Both the position numbers and the translations under genes were made by a program. From contig NC_057373.1 in assembly GCF_016906535.1 (NCBI RefSeq), positions 930,001 through 994,000 on the forward strand: 64,000 nucleotides of DNA. The letters run 5' to 3'. The DNA comes from Rhizoctonia solani. Its lineage: Eukaryota > Basidiomycota > Agaricomycetes > Cantharellales > Ceratobasidiaceae. The notes under the pieces are model-generated. The model was not told the origin of the DNA. It saw only the letters and a program-made list of their open reading frames with translations, and ran no database searches. Below are positions 1-10,376 of the stretch, piece after piece (the stretch's first letter is position 1; every line of letters starts with the position of its first letter).

Positions 1-1611
1 GGCTTCTGCAATAAGGAGGTACGCAACGTACGATGGCGAAGCGCGAGGCGCCCCGTACCGCTCGCTTTGCACAGGGTACCACAAATCATACCAGGAGAAC
101 CCGGGACTACGTGAAAGTTCATTATTAATATACTCGCATTGATGCTTTGAGCTCATACCTGTTTGCCTGTTGTGAGGATGGAGCACAAGTGTGCACCTTG
201 GTGCATATACAAACGCGACACGTTTAACGAGGCAGCGTACAGTATGGCTGCAATTTTATCAGCGTCAATCAAACCTGCACCAAATGAACCAGGTCAGAAG
301 GATCTTACTGTCTGAGAGCCACATTGCTTGCCCAAACGTATCTGACACATTCTGTTTGCCGGAACACGAGATGGAACTGTATTCGCCTGCAAACAAGGTT
401 AATCCACTCCAATCTAGACCCGCATGACAGCCTTACTCACCAATGACAAACTCCTTCCCCACCCCCCGTGCTGCTGCGATCTGGGGTTTCCACAAATCGA
501 GGTACGCGGTAATGTTGTCATGATTCACAAGGGCCTCAAGCGTTGCTTTGGCGTTCCGGGCGGGGTCACACGTGGAATATTGATATCTATAAACTTAGGT
601 GAGCTGAGTCGTGTAACCAGTGTGAGAGTGTAAAAATTACGTGTGTTGATCGAATAGTTTGATAACGCCAGTTTTGTCAATTCCTTGGTTGATGGTTGAG
701 ACAGTTGTCATTGGAGCCTGGCTTCATTATGAGTATGTTCCTGGGCGGCTGATAACGCTGTTCTTACCGAACTCGTGGGGTCTTCAGCAAACCCATTCTA
801 TACAAATTGATGAGAAGTGGTTCTTTCTAGATTGATATTAGACTTACAGCCTGGAAGATACCAGCTGGGAGATTGAGCGCTTTGGTTAGGGTGGAAGTCC
901 AATTCTAAACACGGAAATTAGATCGACAAGGGAAACAAATCAAATCACATAAGTTTACCAGAAATTTCGCGGTGAATACAGCCGAGGTCCATCCTGCATA
1001 GTGGTCTGGCTCATTCCCGAGCTGTATTGCGAATATCCTATCCCATCCAAGGTACTTGATTCCTGCCTCAATCTGATTTTGGGCAATCGTAACCGAGTCA
1101 TTACCCAAATTTACGTCGAGAATAAACCGGGATGTATTGGGGAATACGAGATAGGATTCGAAGTATGCAGGCCCGCTTCGAGACATATTAGTATGTGTTG
1201 AGTAATGAGAGCCCAAACGTACTAAGTTGTTCTCCATATCCCTTGAGACTGGCAACTACACTGAGATAAATTGATTCGCAAAACTGACATATGCTTACTG
1301 GACTTAGACTAGATCGAGTGCCGGAGCATTTGGGTCAAATATCGAACTATCTACGGTAATACCTCCGGGGCGATATCCGGCCCAAGTCCCGGTACGCTCG
1401 ACCAACCTATTCATAAGATTTCGCGTCAATCATTTGGGTGAGTTTTGTTACCCCCGAAAGTTGGAAGATACGAAAATTCGATCGAAAATGAAGCCAGTCG
1501 ACGATCGAGGATTTGAGATGCAGTTGACAGTGGAGAAGCCGGGATTGCAGGAAGGCTGATACTGGCTGCCGCTGCGACACCAGTGAGTGATAATATCGTC
1601 GTTTTTCTCAT
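1..1611 (-). CDS. Secreted GH79-family beta-glucuronidase-like glycoside hydrolase, partial (C-terminus beyond left edge)
   Basis: The start at 1611 opens a signal peptide (MRKTTILSLTGVAAAASISLP). Then come family-typical blocks split by short introns: ASFSIEFSYLPTFGGN, LTRNLMNRLVERTG, RPGGITVDSSIFDP, QLGNEPDHY (acid/base Glu in the NEP motif), NWTSTLTKALNLPAGIFQA, GFAEDPTSS, KEFVIGEYSS and, at the edge, WYDLWYPVQSERYGAPRASP. Fungal GH79 enzymes are secreted and remove glucuronic acid or 4-O-methyl-glucuronic acid from arabinogalactan-type glycans. The frame breaks by one base near 1428 (N-D/L-T-R in a TT run); one extra T restores it, so this is either a consensus error or a recent pseudogene. 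A TATA box lies 40 bp upstream of the ATG. The C-terminal exon is cut by the window. Family assignment is secure; exact substrate is inference. Confidence 0.85.
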
Positions 1612-1650
1612 GTCGAAACCCTTCAGGATTCCCTCGCGCCTGTAGACCTG

Positions 1651-1656
1651 TTTATA
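1651..1656 (-). promoter_or_regulatory. TATA box of the GH79 gene
   Basis: TATAAA on the minus strand, 40 bp before the ATG at 1611. The distance implies a very short 5' leader and supports that start over any upstream in-frame codon. Confidence 0.5.
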
Positions 1657-1864
1657 GTCATTGGTGTTTCCTCCATTAGGTTCGGATGTCGAAGGCGAAG
1701 AACAGAAGCCGCCACACACATCGCATCGGGTACATCCCAATAGGAGCTATGAGCTATGGGTATAGAATTCGACTTGCTCAGTTCATTATCACTACCTCCA
1801 TACAGAAAAGTTATTGACTAAATATGGATGCAGGGCGACTAACATGATCTACACTGCATCTAGA

Positions 1865-1881
1865 TAGGCGCCTGGCGCCTA
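1865..1881. repeat. 17-bp perfect palindrome (8-1-8) upstream of the GH79 gene
   Basis: TAGGCGCC-T-GGCGCCTA, two 8-nt arms around one base, 254 bp upstream of the GH79 ATG. A symmetric GC-rich site of this kind could bind a dimeric regulator; that is inference. Confidence 0.6.
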
Positions 1882-2484
1882 GTTCATCTTAGCGCCCGAA
1901 ATGCTGCGGCCCAATCCCTCTTTTTATCCAAACCATCCGCCTCTCCCTCCGGGCGGGCCGGACACACATATGACGTATGCCACGCCCGCCTGATCACCCG
2001 GCAATGTCCGTCGGCTCGTTCAGCCGGTTTTCATCTTTTTTTAGTATTCGCGCGAACGCTAGTATCCCGCTCTATCCCAGGGAGTATTCGTCCTCAGCTC
2101 ATCATGTTCGAAATTTCATTCGAACGAGTAGTTTATTTTCCCACTCCACATTAGTGCATGTCTACACACTCTATCTTCCCCTGTCTACCGTATGTCAACA
2201 TTGAAAGTTTGTACGTACGTGAGCATTCTTGAATCCTTCCAACTAGTCATTTCATCGGACGAGCGAGACCGGCCTGGACTGACATCCTAGATCCCATGCG
2301 AATCGTCCAACACGTGTCCTAAAACGAGGGTGCCTATGACTTCAACTATTCCTTTTCCTCTCAAGGAATTGTGCACATTTTGCAATTTCTAGTGAGAGTA
2401 AACGTTGATGGAATAGTTGAATTGTCACGAGAAGGTTATAGTCACCTTCTCTATACGTACGCATCTTAGGCTAGAAAGTTTAAA

Positions 2485-2530
2485 GTAAGGAATAAACCCA
2501 GTAGCTTATTCGAATCCCTGGATTCCTTAC
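2485..2530. repeat. 46-nt two-part hairpin in intergenic DNA
   Basis: Outer arms GTAAGGAAT and ATTCCTTAC pair perfectly (9 bp). Inside them CCAG pairs with CTGG, with a 4-nt bulge (AAAC) on the left arm, leaving a 16-nt loop that contains the palindrome ATTCGAAT. It lies about 250 bp beyond the stop of the SDR gene ending at 2776, so it could sit in that gene's 3' region. Confidence 0.55.
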
Positions 2531-2775
2531 GAAGTCAAGTTCGTGTCGATCGAAAGGATTGCTGTTGAAGAATTCACTCAACCCTATGGACTTTGAGCAA
2601 GCACAAGGGCGCATACACCAAGCTAGGAAGTATACTGAGCGGCCGTACGACATTTCACACCAAACCTGCCGAACCTAAACTTTGGGAGATTCCTCGTTTC
2701 CTACAATACAATACATTACATGTACTCGAGGCCCGATATATAAAGTAATCCGCAAACAGATATTAGCTCCCGCTC

Positions 2776-4219
2776 TTACCGACCCATCCAACCCTAGCAC
2801 AAAAATGTCAATCGTTTATTCACCAACATGAAATAGCCGGAACTTACGCCATCAACAACCAGGAGCTCGCCAGAAACGTATAAACTTGCCGAGCTCGCAA
2901 GAAATACTGTTGGTCCTGCAAAATCTTTGGGTTCTCCCCAACGCCCTGCGGGAATTCGCTCTGAGATTTGACGAAGGCGGTTAGGATCGGCTAGCAACTT
3001 CTCGTTCCTGTGACGCGATGAGTAAGTCCGCACATCGTTTAATTAGCGGGTAATATGAGTCCAGATTCAAGGACTGATTCGCATATTGGATGCAATGGTT
3101 CAAATGGGGGAAATGTACGAATGGGGATCGAGGCAAATAGGAGCCCAGAGATGGCACTCACATATCTGTAGCAATGTACCCGGGGCATATCGCATTCACT
3201 TGCACATTATGTTTACTCCATTCGTTGCTAAGTGCCTTCGTAAGTTGTCCTAGACCACCTTTGGCAGCCGCGTATGCCGGGACGGTGATCCCACCCTGCA
3301 TGCATCCCGTTTCAAAACAGAACATCGACGAATAGATTGGCGACAAACCTGATAGCACATTAGTGACCCAAAGTTGATAATCTTCCCTCGTCCTTTCGGA
3401 ACCATGTGTCTCCCAGCTGCCTGCGATAAGAGCCATACTGCTTTGAGGTTCACATTGATCACCTGTATGGATAGTTGAGTTTCCCAGGTGCGACACGGTC
3501 GGGAACCGAGCACGGAGCTCCAAATGAGAAGATCTGGGGTACTTGTCGCCCATCCAAAATTTTACTACCACCCAGCCCATCGAGCTTCTGGAGCTCGATA
3601 TCTAGAGCTACACAGGTACGCACCTCATCCCAATATGATTCGGGAAACTCCACAGCCGGCGCACGGCGTTGAATCCCCCCGCAGTTAACCATGATGTGGA
3701 TCTGACCACCCATGAGTTCAAGGGCGCGATCGAAGACGGTCTTGACAGCCTCGAGGTCTGAGAGATCACAGACGGCAATATCGGCACGTCGACCTAGGGC
3801 CCGAATAGCATCACGTGTAGTAGTGTTAGACTCGTCGCGTTGAATGAGGCATATATCTGCGCCTGTGAGATGAGGAACGCGTGTTAGTTGGAGCGAGACT
3901 CATGTCAACGAGCGGGCATGCTTGACAGGGTCTTCGCACTGGACTCGATGGACACCTGATCGGCGAGGGCAGGAAAACACACGTGCACCGAAAATGAAAG
4001 TAAAATTGGATTCTAACCTGCTTCGGCGAGAGCGATCGCACATGCAGCACCGATACCTGTACGTACAACAAAGTAAGATATCGTACGAATGGAATAATAA
4101 GGCTTAATTGTACCCCGTGTGCCACCTGTAACAATAGCTGTCTGTCCAACTAGTGAAAACAACTGAAAAGAGGGAGCCGACGGAGTTTTGGCCGTCGCGG
4201 GTGTCGATTCAGTGGACAT
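2776..4219 (-). CDS. Short-chain dehydrogenase, 2-deoxy-D-gluconate 3-dehydrogenase (KduD)-like
   Basis: Classical SDR. The start [13 protein letters not shown] leads to the NAD(P) motif TGGTRGIGAACA, split by an intron after TGGTRG, then [30 protein letters not shown] (NNAG equivalent), [22 protein letters not shown], the catalytic YAAAKGG (Tyr-x3-Lys), [15 protein letters not shown], and [20 protein letters not shown]. The last intron joins LLVVDG to GWMGR-stop, the usual C-terminus of KduD-like enzymes, which fixes the stop at 2776. KduD-type enzymes oxidise or reduce keto-deoxy uronate intermediates. It is divergent from the zinc dehydrogenase at 4714, with a shared promoter of about 495 bp, which suggests co-regulation in uronate or polyol catabolism. 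The exact substrate cannot be read from sequence. Confidence 0.85.
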
Positions 4220-4272
4220 CGTGGTGGCAGAAGCAAAGATGAGGTATGCGTGATGTGCAATACCAACGGCGG

Positions 4273-4281
4273 ATTTATATA
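4273..4281 (-). promoter_or_regulatory. TATA box of the KduD-like SDR gene
   Basis: TATATAAAT on the minus strand, 54-62 bp upstream of the ATG at 4219. Confidence 0.5.
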
Positions 4282-4353
4282 TGCAATCAACCGACGGCAC
4301 ATGTCCCGACTGGGGCGCATATACCGACGGACTGTGGCTCAATGGCCACATTT

Positions 4354-4367
4354 CGGATATCGGACCG
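4354..4367. promoter_or_regulatory. Candidate Zn2Cys6 operator, copy 1 (CGG-N8-CCG)
   Basis: CGGATATCGGACCG: inverted CGG/CCG triplets around 8 bp, matching the site at 4495 in 12 of 14 positions. Inverted CGG half-sites with fixed spacing are the usual targets of fungal Zn2Cys6 dimers. It sits between the two divergent dehydrogenase genes. Confidence 0.45.
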
Positions 4368-4494
4368 GATGAAATACAAATTCAGCAGGCGGTGAACAAA
4401 TGAGATGCGCGTCGACTCACCGCGCTCGACGCCAAAGTTTGTCGGAATGTCGAGGAAATGCAGTTTGACAACTATTTGTTTGCGTCGTGTAGAC

Positions 4495-4508
4495 CGGATA
4501 TCGCTCCG
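4495..4508. promoter_or_regulatory. Candidate Zn2Cys6 operator, copy 2 (CGG-N8-CCG)
   Basis: CGGATATCGCTCCG, second copy of the site at 4354, 141 bp away. Only the two bases just before CCG differ. Confidence 0.45.
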
Positions 4509-4654
4509 AAGAGATTCGACGGCGATTAGACAAGCTGGATCACCGTTGGATCTGGGGTGCGACCCGGTGCACTGGACGCAGAAATCTCGCACGCGTGATG
4601 GAGCTGACCGGGCCGGGCTCCCGAAGCTCCTCAATCGCGCTCAACACAAACGAA

Positions 4655-4660
4655 TATAAA
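4655..4660 (+). promoter_or_regulatory. TATA box of the zinc dehydrogenase gene
   Basis: TATAAA lies 54 bp before the ATG at 4714 but only 15 bp before the in-frame ATG at 4675. A start site about 30 bp downstream of TATA would exclude the 4675 ATG, so 4714 is preferred. Confidence 0.5.
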
Positions 4661-4713
4661 TCTGGTCTAATTCGATGAACCAACCAACCGACATCACCAT
4701 AATTCCTAACGAC

Positions 4714-6049
4714 ATGTCTCCTTCTGTTATCACTCTCGAACCTGCTTGCGTCCTATATGGCGCCAAGGACATGCGCGTCGAGCAGCGTACTATTAAAGCT
4801 CCTAAGGAGGGCGAGGCTCAGGTTCAAGTTGTTGCAACTGGTCTTTGCGGCAGCGATTGTGAGTACCTGTGGCACTTTTTTCGGAACCGAGTCTGATTTT
4901 TCGTATTCTCAGTACACTACTATGTCCACGGCCGTAACGGTGACTTCGTGCTCCAGAGCCCCCTTGTGCTTGGCCACGAAGCGGCTGGTATTGTCACCGC
5001 GGTCGGCTATGGTGTTACATCGGTCAAAGTCGGCCAACGAGTCGCCATTGAGGCCGGTGTTTATTGTAAAGAGTGCAGGTATTGCCTCAGCGGACGATAC
5101 AATCTATGCCAAAATATGCGCTTTTGCAGCAGCGCCAAAACTTTCCCTCACCTTGACGGCACACTCCAGGGACGAATGAACCACCCAGCAGATCTGCTCC
5201 ACCCGTAAGCTCCGAATTTTCTTCCGTTCCTGCGCGCTTGTTAGCTTACGCCTAGTGCGTCATCCTATTAGGCTCCCTGACGGTTGCACATTTGAGCAAG
5301 GTGCATTGGCCGAGCCACTCTCCGTCGTGCTGCACGCCAACCGACGGGCTCAGCTCCGTGCCGGCCAATCGGTCCTTGTACTCGGAGCCGGTGCTGTTGG
5401 GCTCTTGGCTTGTGCGCTAGCTAAAGCCGCTGGCGCCTCACGAGTGACTGCTATCGACATTGACCAAGGCCGCCTCGACTTTGCCCGCTCTATTGGATTT
5501 GCTACGGACGTCTACCCCCTTTCCAGAGGAGAGCGCCCACGCACATCAGAAGAGGGTCTGAAAAAAGCAAAGCAAACTGCGATTGACGCCCTTGATGACC
5601 TCGCCGAGCCCGAAGGCTATGACGTTGTTTTTGAGTGCACCGGCGTTGAGAGCTGCATCCAAATGGGCATCTTTGTGAGTCTAATTTTACCCCGCCCCCG
5701 GAGCATTTCCGTCGATCAGTGGCTGTGCTCACCTGCAAAAATCTGTGTTTAGATGGCCCGAGCCGGTGGAAAGCTTTCGTTAGTTGGTATGGGTACGCCC
5801 AATCCGACGATCCCTCTCTCTGCCGCGGCGCTGCGCGAGGTTGATATCATCGGGGTCTTCCGATACGCCAATACCTACCCTGAGGCTCTCGAGCTCCTTG
5901 GTAGTGGCAAGCTCGTGGGAGTAGAGCACATGGTCACACAGAGGTTCCCCCTCGAAGAGGCCGGCAAGGCATTTGAGCTCCTCATGCAAGGAAAAGATAA
6001 AAACGGCGGACTTGTTGTCAAAGTTATGGTTGGTACCGGCGAGCAATAA
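4714..6049 (+). CDS. Zinc-containing polyol dehydrogenase (sorbitol/xylitol dehydrogenase-like MDR)
   Basis: Medium-chain dehydrogenase of about 380 residues in four exons. Visible blocks: VVATGLCGSDLHYYVHGRNGD (catalytic-zinc Cys, Leu and HYY created by splicing across 4859-4911), LVLGHEAAGIV (zinc His-Glu), and structural-zinc cysteines in CKECRYCLSGRYNLC. Then FCSSAKTFPHLDGT, NHPADLLHPLPDG (spliced), ALAEPLSVVLHANRRAQ, the Rossmann motif VLGAGAVGLLACALAKAAGA, and near the end GGKLSLVGMGTP. Sorbitol/xylitol/L-arabinitol dehydrogenases of this family interconvert polyols and ketoses in the cytosol with NAD. It shares a promoter with the KduD-like SDR on the other strand, which carries two candidate Zn2Cys6 sites. 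An upstream ATG (4675) is in frame but lies too close to the TATA box. All key zinc ligands are present. Confidence 0.88.
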
Positions 6050-6192
6050 ATGCGGCCCCTTTCAGTTTTGGGTTATACCTCTTTGGGACTCTGGAGTTAA
6101 GGCTTCCTACTTCTTCCACATGTGTACGATTATACCTTTGATTTTTGTATTTCTGTTCCTCATCAATAACATTCTACATTGGTTAGAACCAC

Positions 6193-7583
6193 TCAATATG
6201 CTTCCAGCTCTGGTCGGTATTTGAGTCCGCCTTGCTTCCTTACCTCGTCGAGGACTTGCATGAGTGCTAAGCTGTCCTCGAGCCTGTACTCGTCGGCTTC
6301 GATTTTTCCCTCGCGCAGCGCACGGGCTACCGCATCTGCTTGGAAGAACAGGCCTTTACCGGGAATGGGGAACTCTTTTGTCTCTGTCGATGCGGGGCTT
6401 GCCTTTGTTTTGTAGATTTCGAGTGTGTATGATTCGGGTCGGTGAGGTGACCAAGGTATCGTCAATTGTCCCTATAAAAAAGCCCGCCATTGAGCTTCTC
6501 GATAATTGTCTCAGGCAAAAACACTTGCCTTTTCTCCCTGAATCAGTACGCCCCGCCCGGGTGGAGTGCGCATATTTAGTGCACATGAAATCACAGCAGT
6601 TGCTCTGGACTTCTTAAAGACCAAGCTTGCGTTTGTTTGTTCATCTGCGACTTCATGTACACCCTTCGCCTCGTCGACTTCCTGCATGACCATCTGTGCC
6701 ACTACCTCGGGCAACTCCCTTTCTTTTCCTCCCTCATACAAGGCCAGCATAACCCATGTAAGTGGGTACACTCCAATCGCCAATAGAGCGCCTCCACCCA
6801 CGAGAGGGTCTCTGATACCATGTTTGGGTAGGTTGGCGGCAAAGTCGAGTGAAAGATCTGAAGTAACGCGATAGATCTTTCCCAAGACATGCTGCACATG
6901 CAAGAGTGAATGGATGTGAGATGTGATTGGGAAGTATCGTGTCCAGAGGGCTTCAGCCAGGAAGGTGGTATTATTTTTAGATAGCGATATTAAGGCAGCA
7001 GTTTGTGCAGCGTTTATGGTGACTTTTAACCAGGGTTAGATACAACAAAAACGGCAAGATCCGGGTACTTACATGATTTCTATCAGACAAGTTCTCGTTA
7101 GGTTTATAATTTGTATGTTAGATAATCGGTGTATTACCCACCTCGCAGAGGACTGGCTTCTTTGCCTCCAGGCATGTTTTGACGTTTGTATAGTGTGCAG
7201 AAGTAATACTTGCAATATAAACTACATCCACTTCAGGATCATTCACGAGTTCTGCAACGGAATCATATGCTACCGCCGTCGAACTCTCTGGGCACAGTCA
7301 GATTTTGGAAGCAGGCACAGGTATCATGCATACCTCCGATGACACTTTTAATAAACTGATTCGCCCTCCCTACACCAGAGCTTGACGATACGGCATGCAC
7401 GACGTGTCTGATGTCGTTTACACCTCGAGTTGAAGGGTCAAGCAAAAGGTCCTCGACGAACTGTTTTGCCATGTTCCCCTACACTCATCACAGTCAATAG
7501 CATCAAATCAAAAGAAGCACCTTATTGCTTACGGTTGCGACGATCCCCCAGCGGAGAGTATATATTCCACTGGTTTTCGACAT
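6193..7583 (-). CDS. Gfo/Idh/MocA-family oxidoreductase (D-xylose 1-dehydrogenase / dihydrodiol dehydrogenase-like)
   Basis: Start MSKTSGIYTLRWG followed by the split Rossmann motif GIVATGNMAKQFVEDLLLDP, then HAVSSSSGVGRANQFI, VAYDSVAELVNDPEVDVVYI, SAHYTNVKTCLEAKKPVLCE (family EKP region at the splice), DFAANLPKHGIRDPLVGGG, ALLAIGVYPLTWVML, and the C-terminal IPGKGLFFQADAVARALREG. Introns are short, and each splice restores the family pattern. Members oxidise D-xylose or other aldoses, or diols, using NADP. It is tail-to-tail with the zinc dehydrogenase (143 bp between stops) and belongs to the same sugar-metabolism block. Substrate is not determinable from sequence. Confidence 0.82.
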
Positions 7584-8995
7584 AATCAAAGAAAAGCGTG
7601 ATCGTTGGACAAGACAGACGGATTTGAAATTGTGACTGGGCGGCTTGTATGATAGCAGCGCCTAGTGTTCGGGACCAAAAACTACTCGTACTCAATATAT
7701 ATGCGCACAAATTCAGCCGTAGCCATTTAAATTTGCAGAAAAATTATAATTATGTGGATAAGGAATTATATCTAAAATGCTACTTCCGGTTTTAAGCCGC
7801 CCTTTGGGCTTTAGCTACGGGTATAGCACAGTTGGTACGCCTTCTATCTCGTGGGATGATGTATCAATGAGTCCAAAACGTACCTCAGTAATCCTGAGCA
7901 TCATTAACTATATTCTACCGGCGCGTTTCTTAGTATGCAGGAAGCATGGAGACAAGAATATTATGAATGGAAAGGAAGGGTATCTTTTCACTCCATAACT
8001 AGGAAAAAGAGTAAAAAAGCGAAAAGTAAAGACAGTCGCATGTAAGGAACTAAAACAGAGTATCAAAGAAAGAAAAATAGACAGATGGGTCTGTATCAAT
8101 AGAGAAAGATGCTCTCTCTATGAATATATGAATTCAGTCCGACTCGAGAAGGCCTAGGATTAGTGCAAACCACTCTCCCCGCTCTGGACACACAGAATTA
8201 GTTGGTCTCATCCCCCATCTGATTTACTCACTTCCTACCAATCCACCCTAAATCATAAACTCTGTACTTTAGCACGCCCGTGTGCAAAGAGGACAAAGTT
8301 TCTAAGGGTTCTACACGGACGTTACCGGGGTCGAAGACCAAGTTCCCCCCCCCCCCCAGGCGAAGGGCTTAGCGATTATGAATACGAAGTTTAATCTTAA
8401 TAGGTAGTTATCTCGTTTAATTCTGTGAGAATGTGTATGTACAAAAGAGGCAAATTCATTTATTCATTTAACAAGCTCATCGCTTCCAGTCTTCAGACTA
8501 ACGAACGACACATAAACCTTCTACTCTAAGTCTAATGCAGCCTATTTACCGTGGTCGCGTCGTTTAGCCTCGCCGCAGACAGCACGGGTCGGAGATGCCC
8601 GCCGAGGCAGGTGCGGTTCACGACTAACCGATGGAGCTGCACGTCTAACACAGCGGCATTTGATTCACGGGAGCGTGAGCAAGACTTTGTTTCGGTCCAG
8701 ATCCATTCGATATGGGTAATGTGGTCATTGCACACGATATAGCACGAAGATTGAAGGGGCGGAGAGGTGTCACCTCTGCATCTTGGAAAAGTTTCCGTGA
8801 TTTTTTTAGGAGTAGGACAACTTGGTACGATTGTCTAACCTCTCCGAGCTCAATTGAGGCTGGTCAATGTATGCAGGATGACGGCTGTGCCAGACACGGA
8901 GCTTACCGGATTAATCATGATCATTCAGATTTCCCACGGGCTTATATTGGCTACGAGCTTTACTTGGTGTCCTCGAATTCCGGCGGTGGTTAACC
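7584..8995. other. Intergenic region between divergent sugar-enzyme genes
   Basis: About 1.4 kb with no gene I can support. It contains the promoters of the Gfo/Idh/MocA gene (left) and the SHB17-like gene (right), A/T-rich stretches and a 13-nt C run at 8345-8357. Open frames around 8530-8740 overlap on both strands and show no family motif. Confidence 0.55.
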
Positions 8996-10065
8996 ATGTC
9001 TACGAAACGCCCTACTCCCCGTGTATTTCTCATAAGACATGTGAGCCTTGAACACGGTGGATGACTATTACTCGGACAGTAATCGATACTACTCATTAGG
9101 GCGAAACGGAATGGTCGCTGAACGGAAGACATGTGAGTGTTCTGTTTTGATACATGCACCAGAACGAGAGTTCTTATGGTTTCCATGTTAGACTGGACGT
9201 ACAGATATTCCTCTCACAGACAGAGGTGTGTCTCAAATCAGTAGCCGAGCCGGCAAGGCGATCGGACCGGGCAGTACGTCCAAGTTTACCCAACACATCG
9301 TCTTTGGCCCAACCCCTGAAATGTTACAGAACTCATTGATCCAGCCCATATCGAATACGCATTCATTTCTCCGCGCCAACGCGCCTCAAAGACATTTGAG
9401 CTCTTATTTGCTAGTACGCCCGACGGACCTCCAGCCCACGAATTAACCGAGGAGTGCCGAGAATGGGACTACGGCGAGTACGAGGGACTGAAGCCGGCCG
9501 AGATCCAGGAAGTCAAGCCTGGGTTCTTGATTTGGCGTGATGGGTGAGTACGAAAGGAGAAACAGAACCCATGGGCGGTGAAAGTAATAACGTTCCTGTG
9601 CAGGTGTCCAAGCGGCGAGTCTCCTGAGGAAATAACTGCGCGGATTGACGGTGTATGTTGACTCTACTCATGTCCGACCCGTTCAATAATCAGTTTCATC
9701 AATAGGTTATCGAGAAGGTCCGTACCATACATAAGAAATACTTTGAGGAGGGTATCGGAAAGCGAGACGTGGTTATTGTCGCTCATGGTCCGTTCTCGGC
9801 TCGCAGTTGGCCATGGTTTTGGACAAAGGATTCTGACTAATCAGCAACTTAGGACATTTCTCGCGCGTTTTCATTACGAGATGGTTACGCCTAGAATTGA
9901 TGCTAGGTAGGTCCCCTGGTACGCTGGTTTGAGTAAGATTATCGACATTCGCTAGGAACGAGATGGATGGTTGAGCCGGCCGGAGTTGCCGTGCTCACGT
10001 ACCAGCACAGAAATATGGAAGAGCCAAGCTTGTTCGGACTAAATTTCTTCACTGAACTAGAGTAG
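8996..10065 (+). CDS. Histidine phosphatase, SHB17-like (sedoheptulose-1,7-bisphosphatase / phosphoglycerate-mutase family)
   Basis: Starts [15 protein letters not shown]; an intron separates the catalytic His (RH) from [11 protein letters not shown], completing the RHG motif. Further exons give [76 protein letters not shown] (second catalytic His, again split by an intron) and a C-terminus ending GLNFFTELE. The TGRTDIPLT and [10 protein letters not shown] blocks match the yeast Shb17 type, which hydrolyses sedoheptulose-1,7-bisphosphate and drives riboneogenesis in the cytosol. At least six short introns. That would tie it to pentose metabolism like its neighbours. Another sugar-phosphate substrate is possible. 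Confidence 0.83.
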
Positions 10066-10376
10066 CACAAACATCATTACATTAATACCACAAGCGCAAA
10101 ACTAAAACATAATCCAACATCAATGACAATATCCTTCATTTGTGGACACCCAAGATTCTATATATGTCGCTTTCGGGAGTTCACGAGAAGAGACAGGGAG
10201 ATATTACATTGTGCTGGGGGAATATGGGTACCGCGTATAGAGAAACAAGGGACGAAGACGTGGGTTGAGACAGGTCAGAAATAAAACAAGCGTGGCCAGG
10301 ATACAGAAACAGTGAGGGCCGGGAGATAGTCGGCCCGACGATCGTCATCAACACATGAGAGTTGCTCGTTGTATCT
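10066..10376. other. Intergenic, convergent 3' ends
   Basis: 311 bp between the stop of the SHB17-like gene and that of Rab5. A/T-rich, presumably both 3' UTRs; I see no gene. Confidence 0.6.

Larger units (their letters stand above)
1612..2775. other. Intergenic region, GH79 promoter and 3' flank of the SDR gene
   Basis: No convincing gene. Short open frames here have no family resemblance or splice logic. It holds the GH79 TATA box, a 17-bp perfect palindrome (1865-1881) and a long hairpin (2485-2530). Confidence 0.6.

Noticed and set aside
2495..2530. tRNA-like T-loop (TTATTCGAATCC)
   Set aside because: No acceptor, D or anticodon arms could be built around it; the sequence is better explained as the loop of the 46-nt hairpin.
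4675..4713. ATG at 4675 as start of the zinc dehydrogenase
   Set aside because: In frame, but lies 15 bp after the TATA box, upstream of the expected transcription start; 4714 chosen.
8345..8357. C13 run as a functional element
   Set aside because: Simple homopolymer; no partner repeat or gene context.
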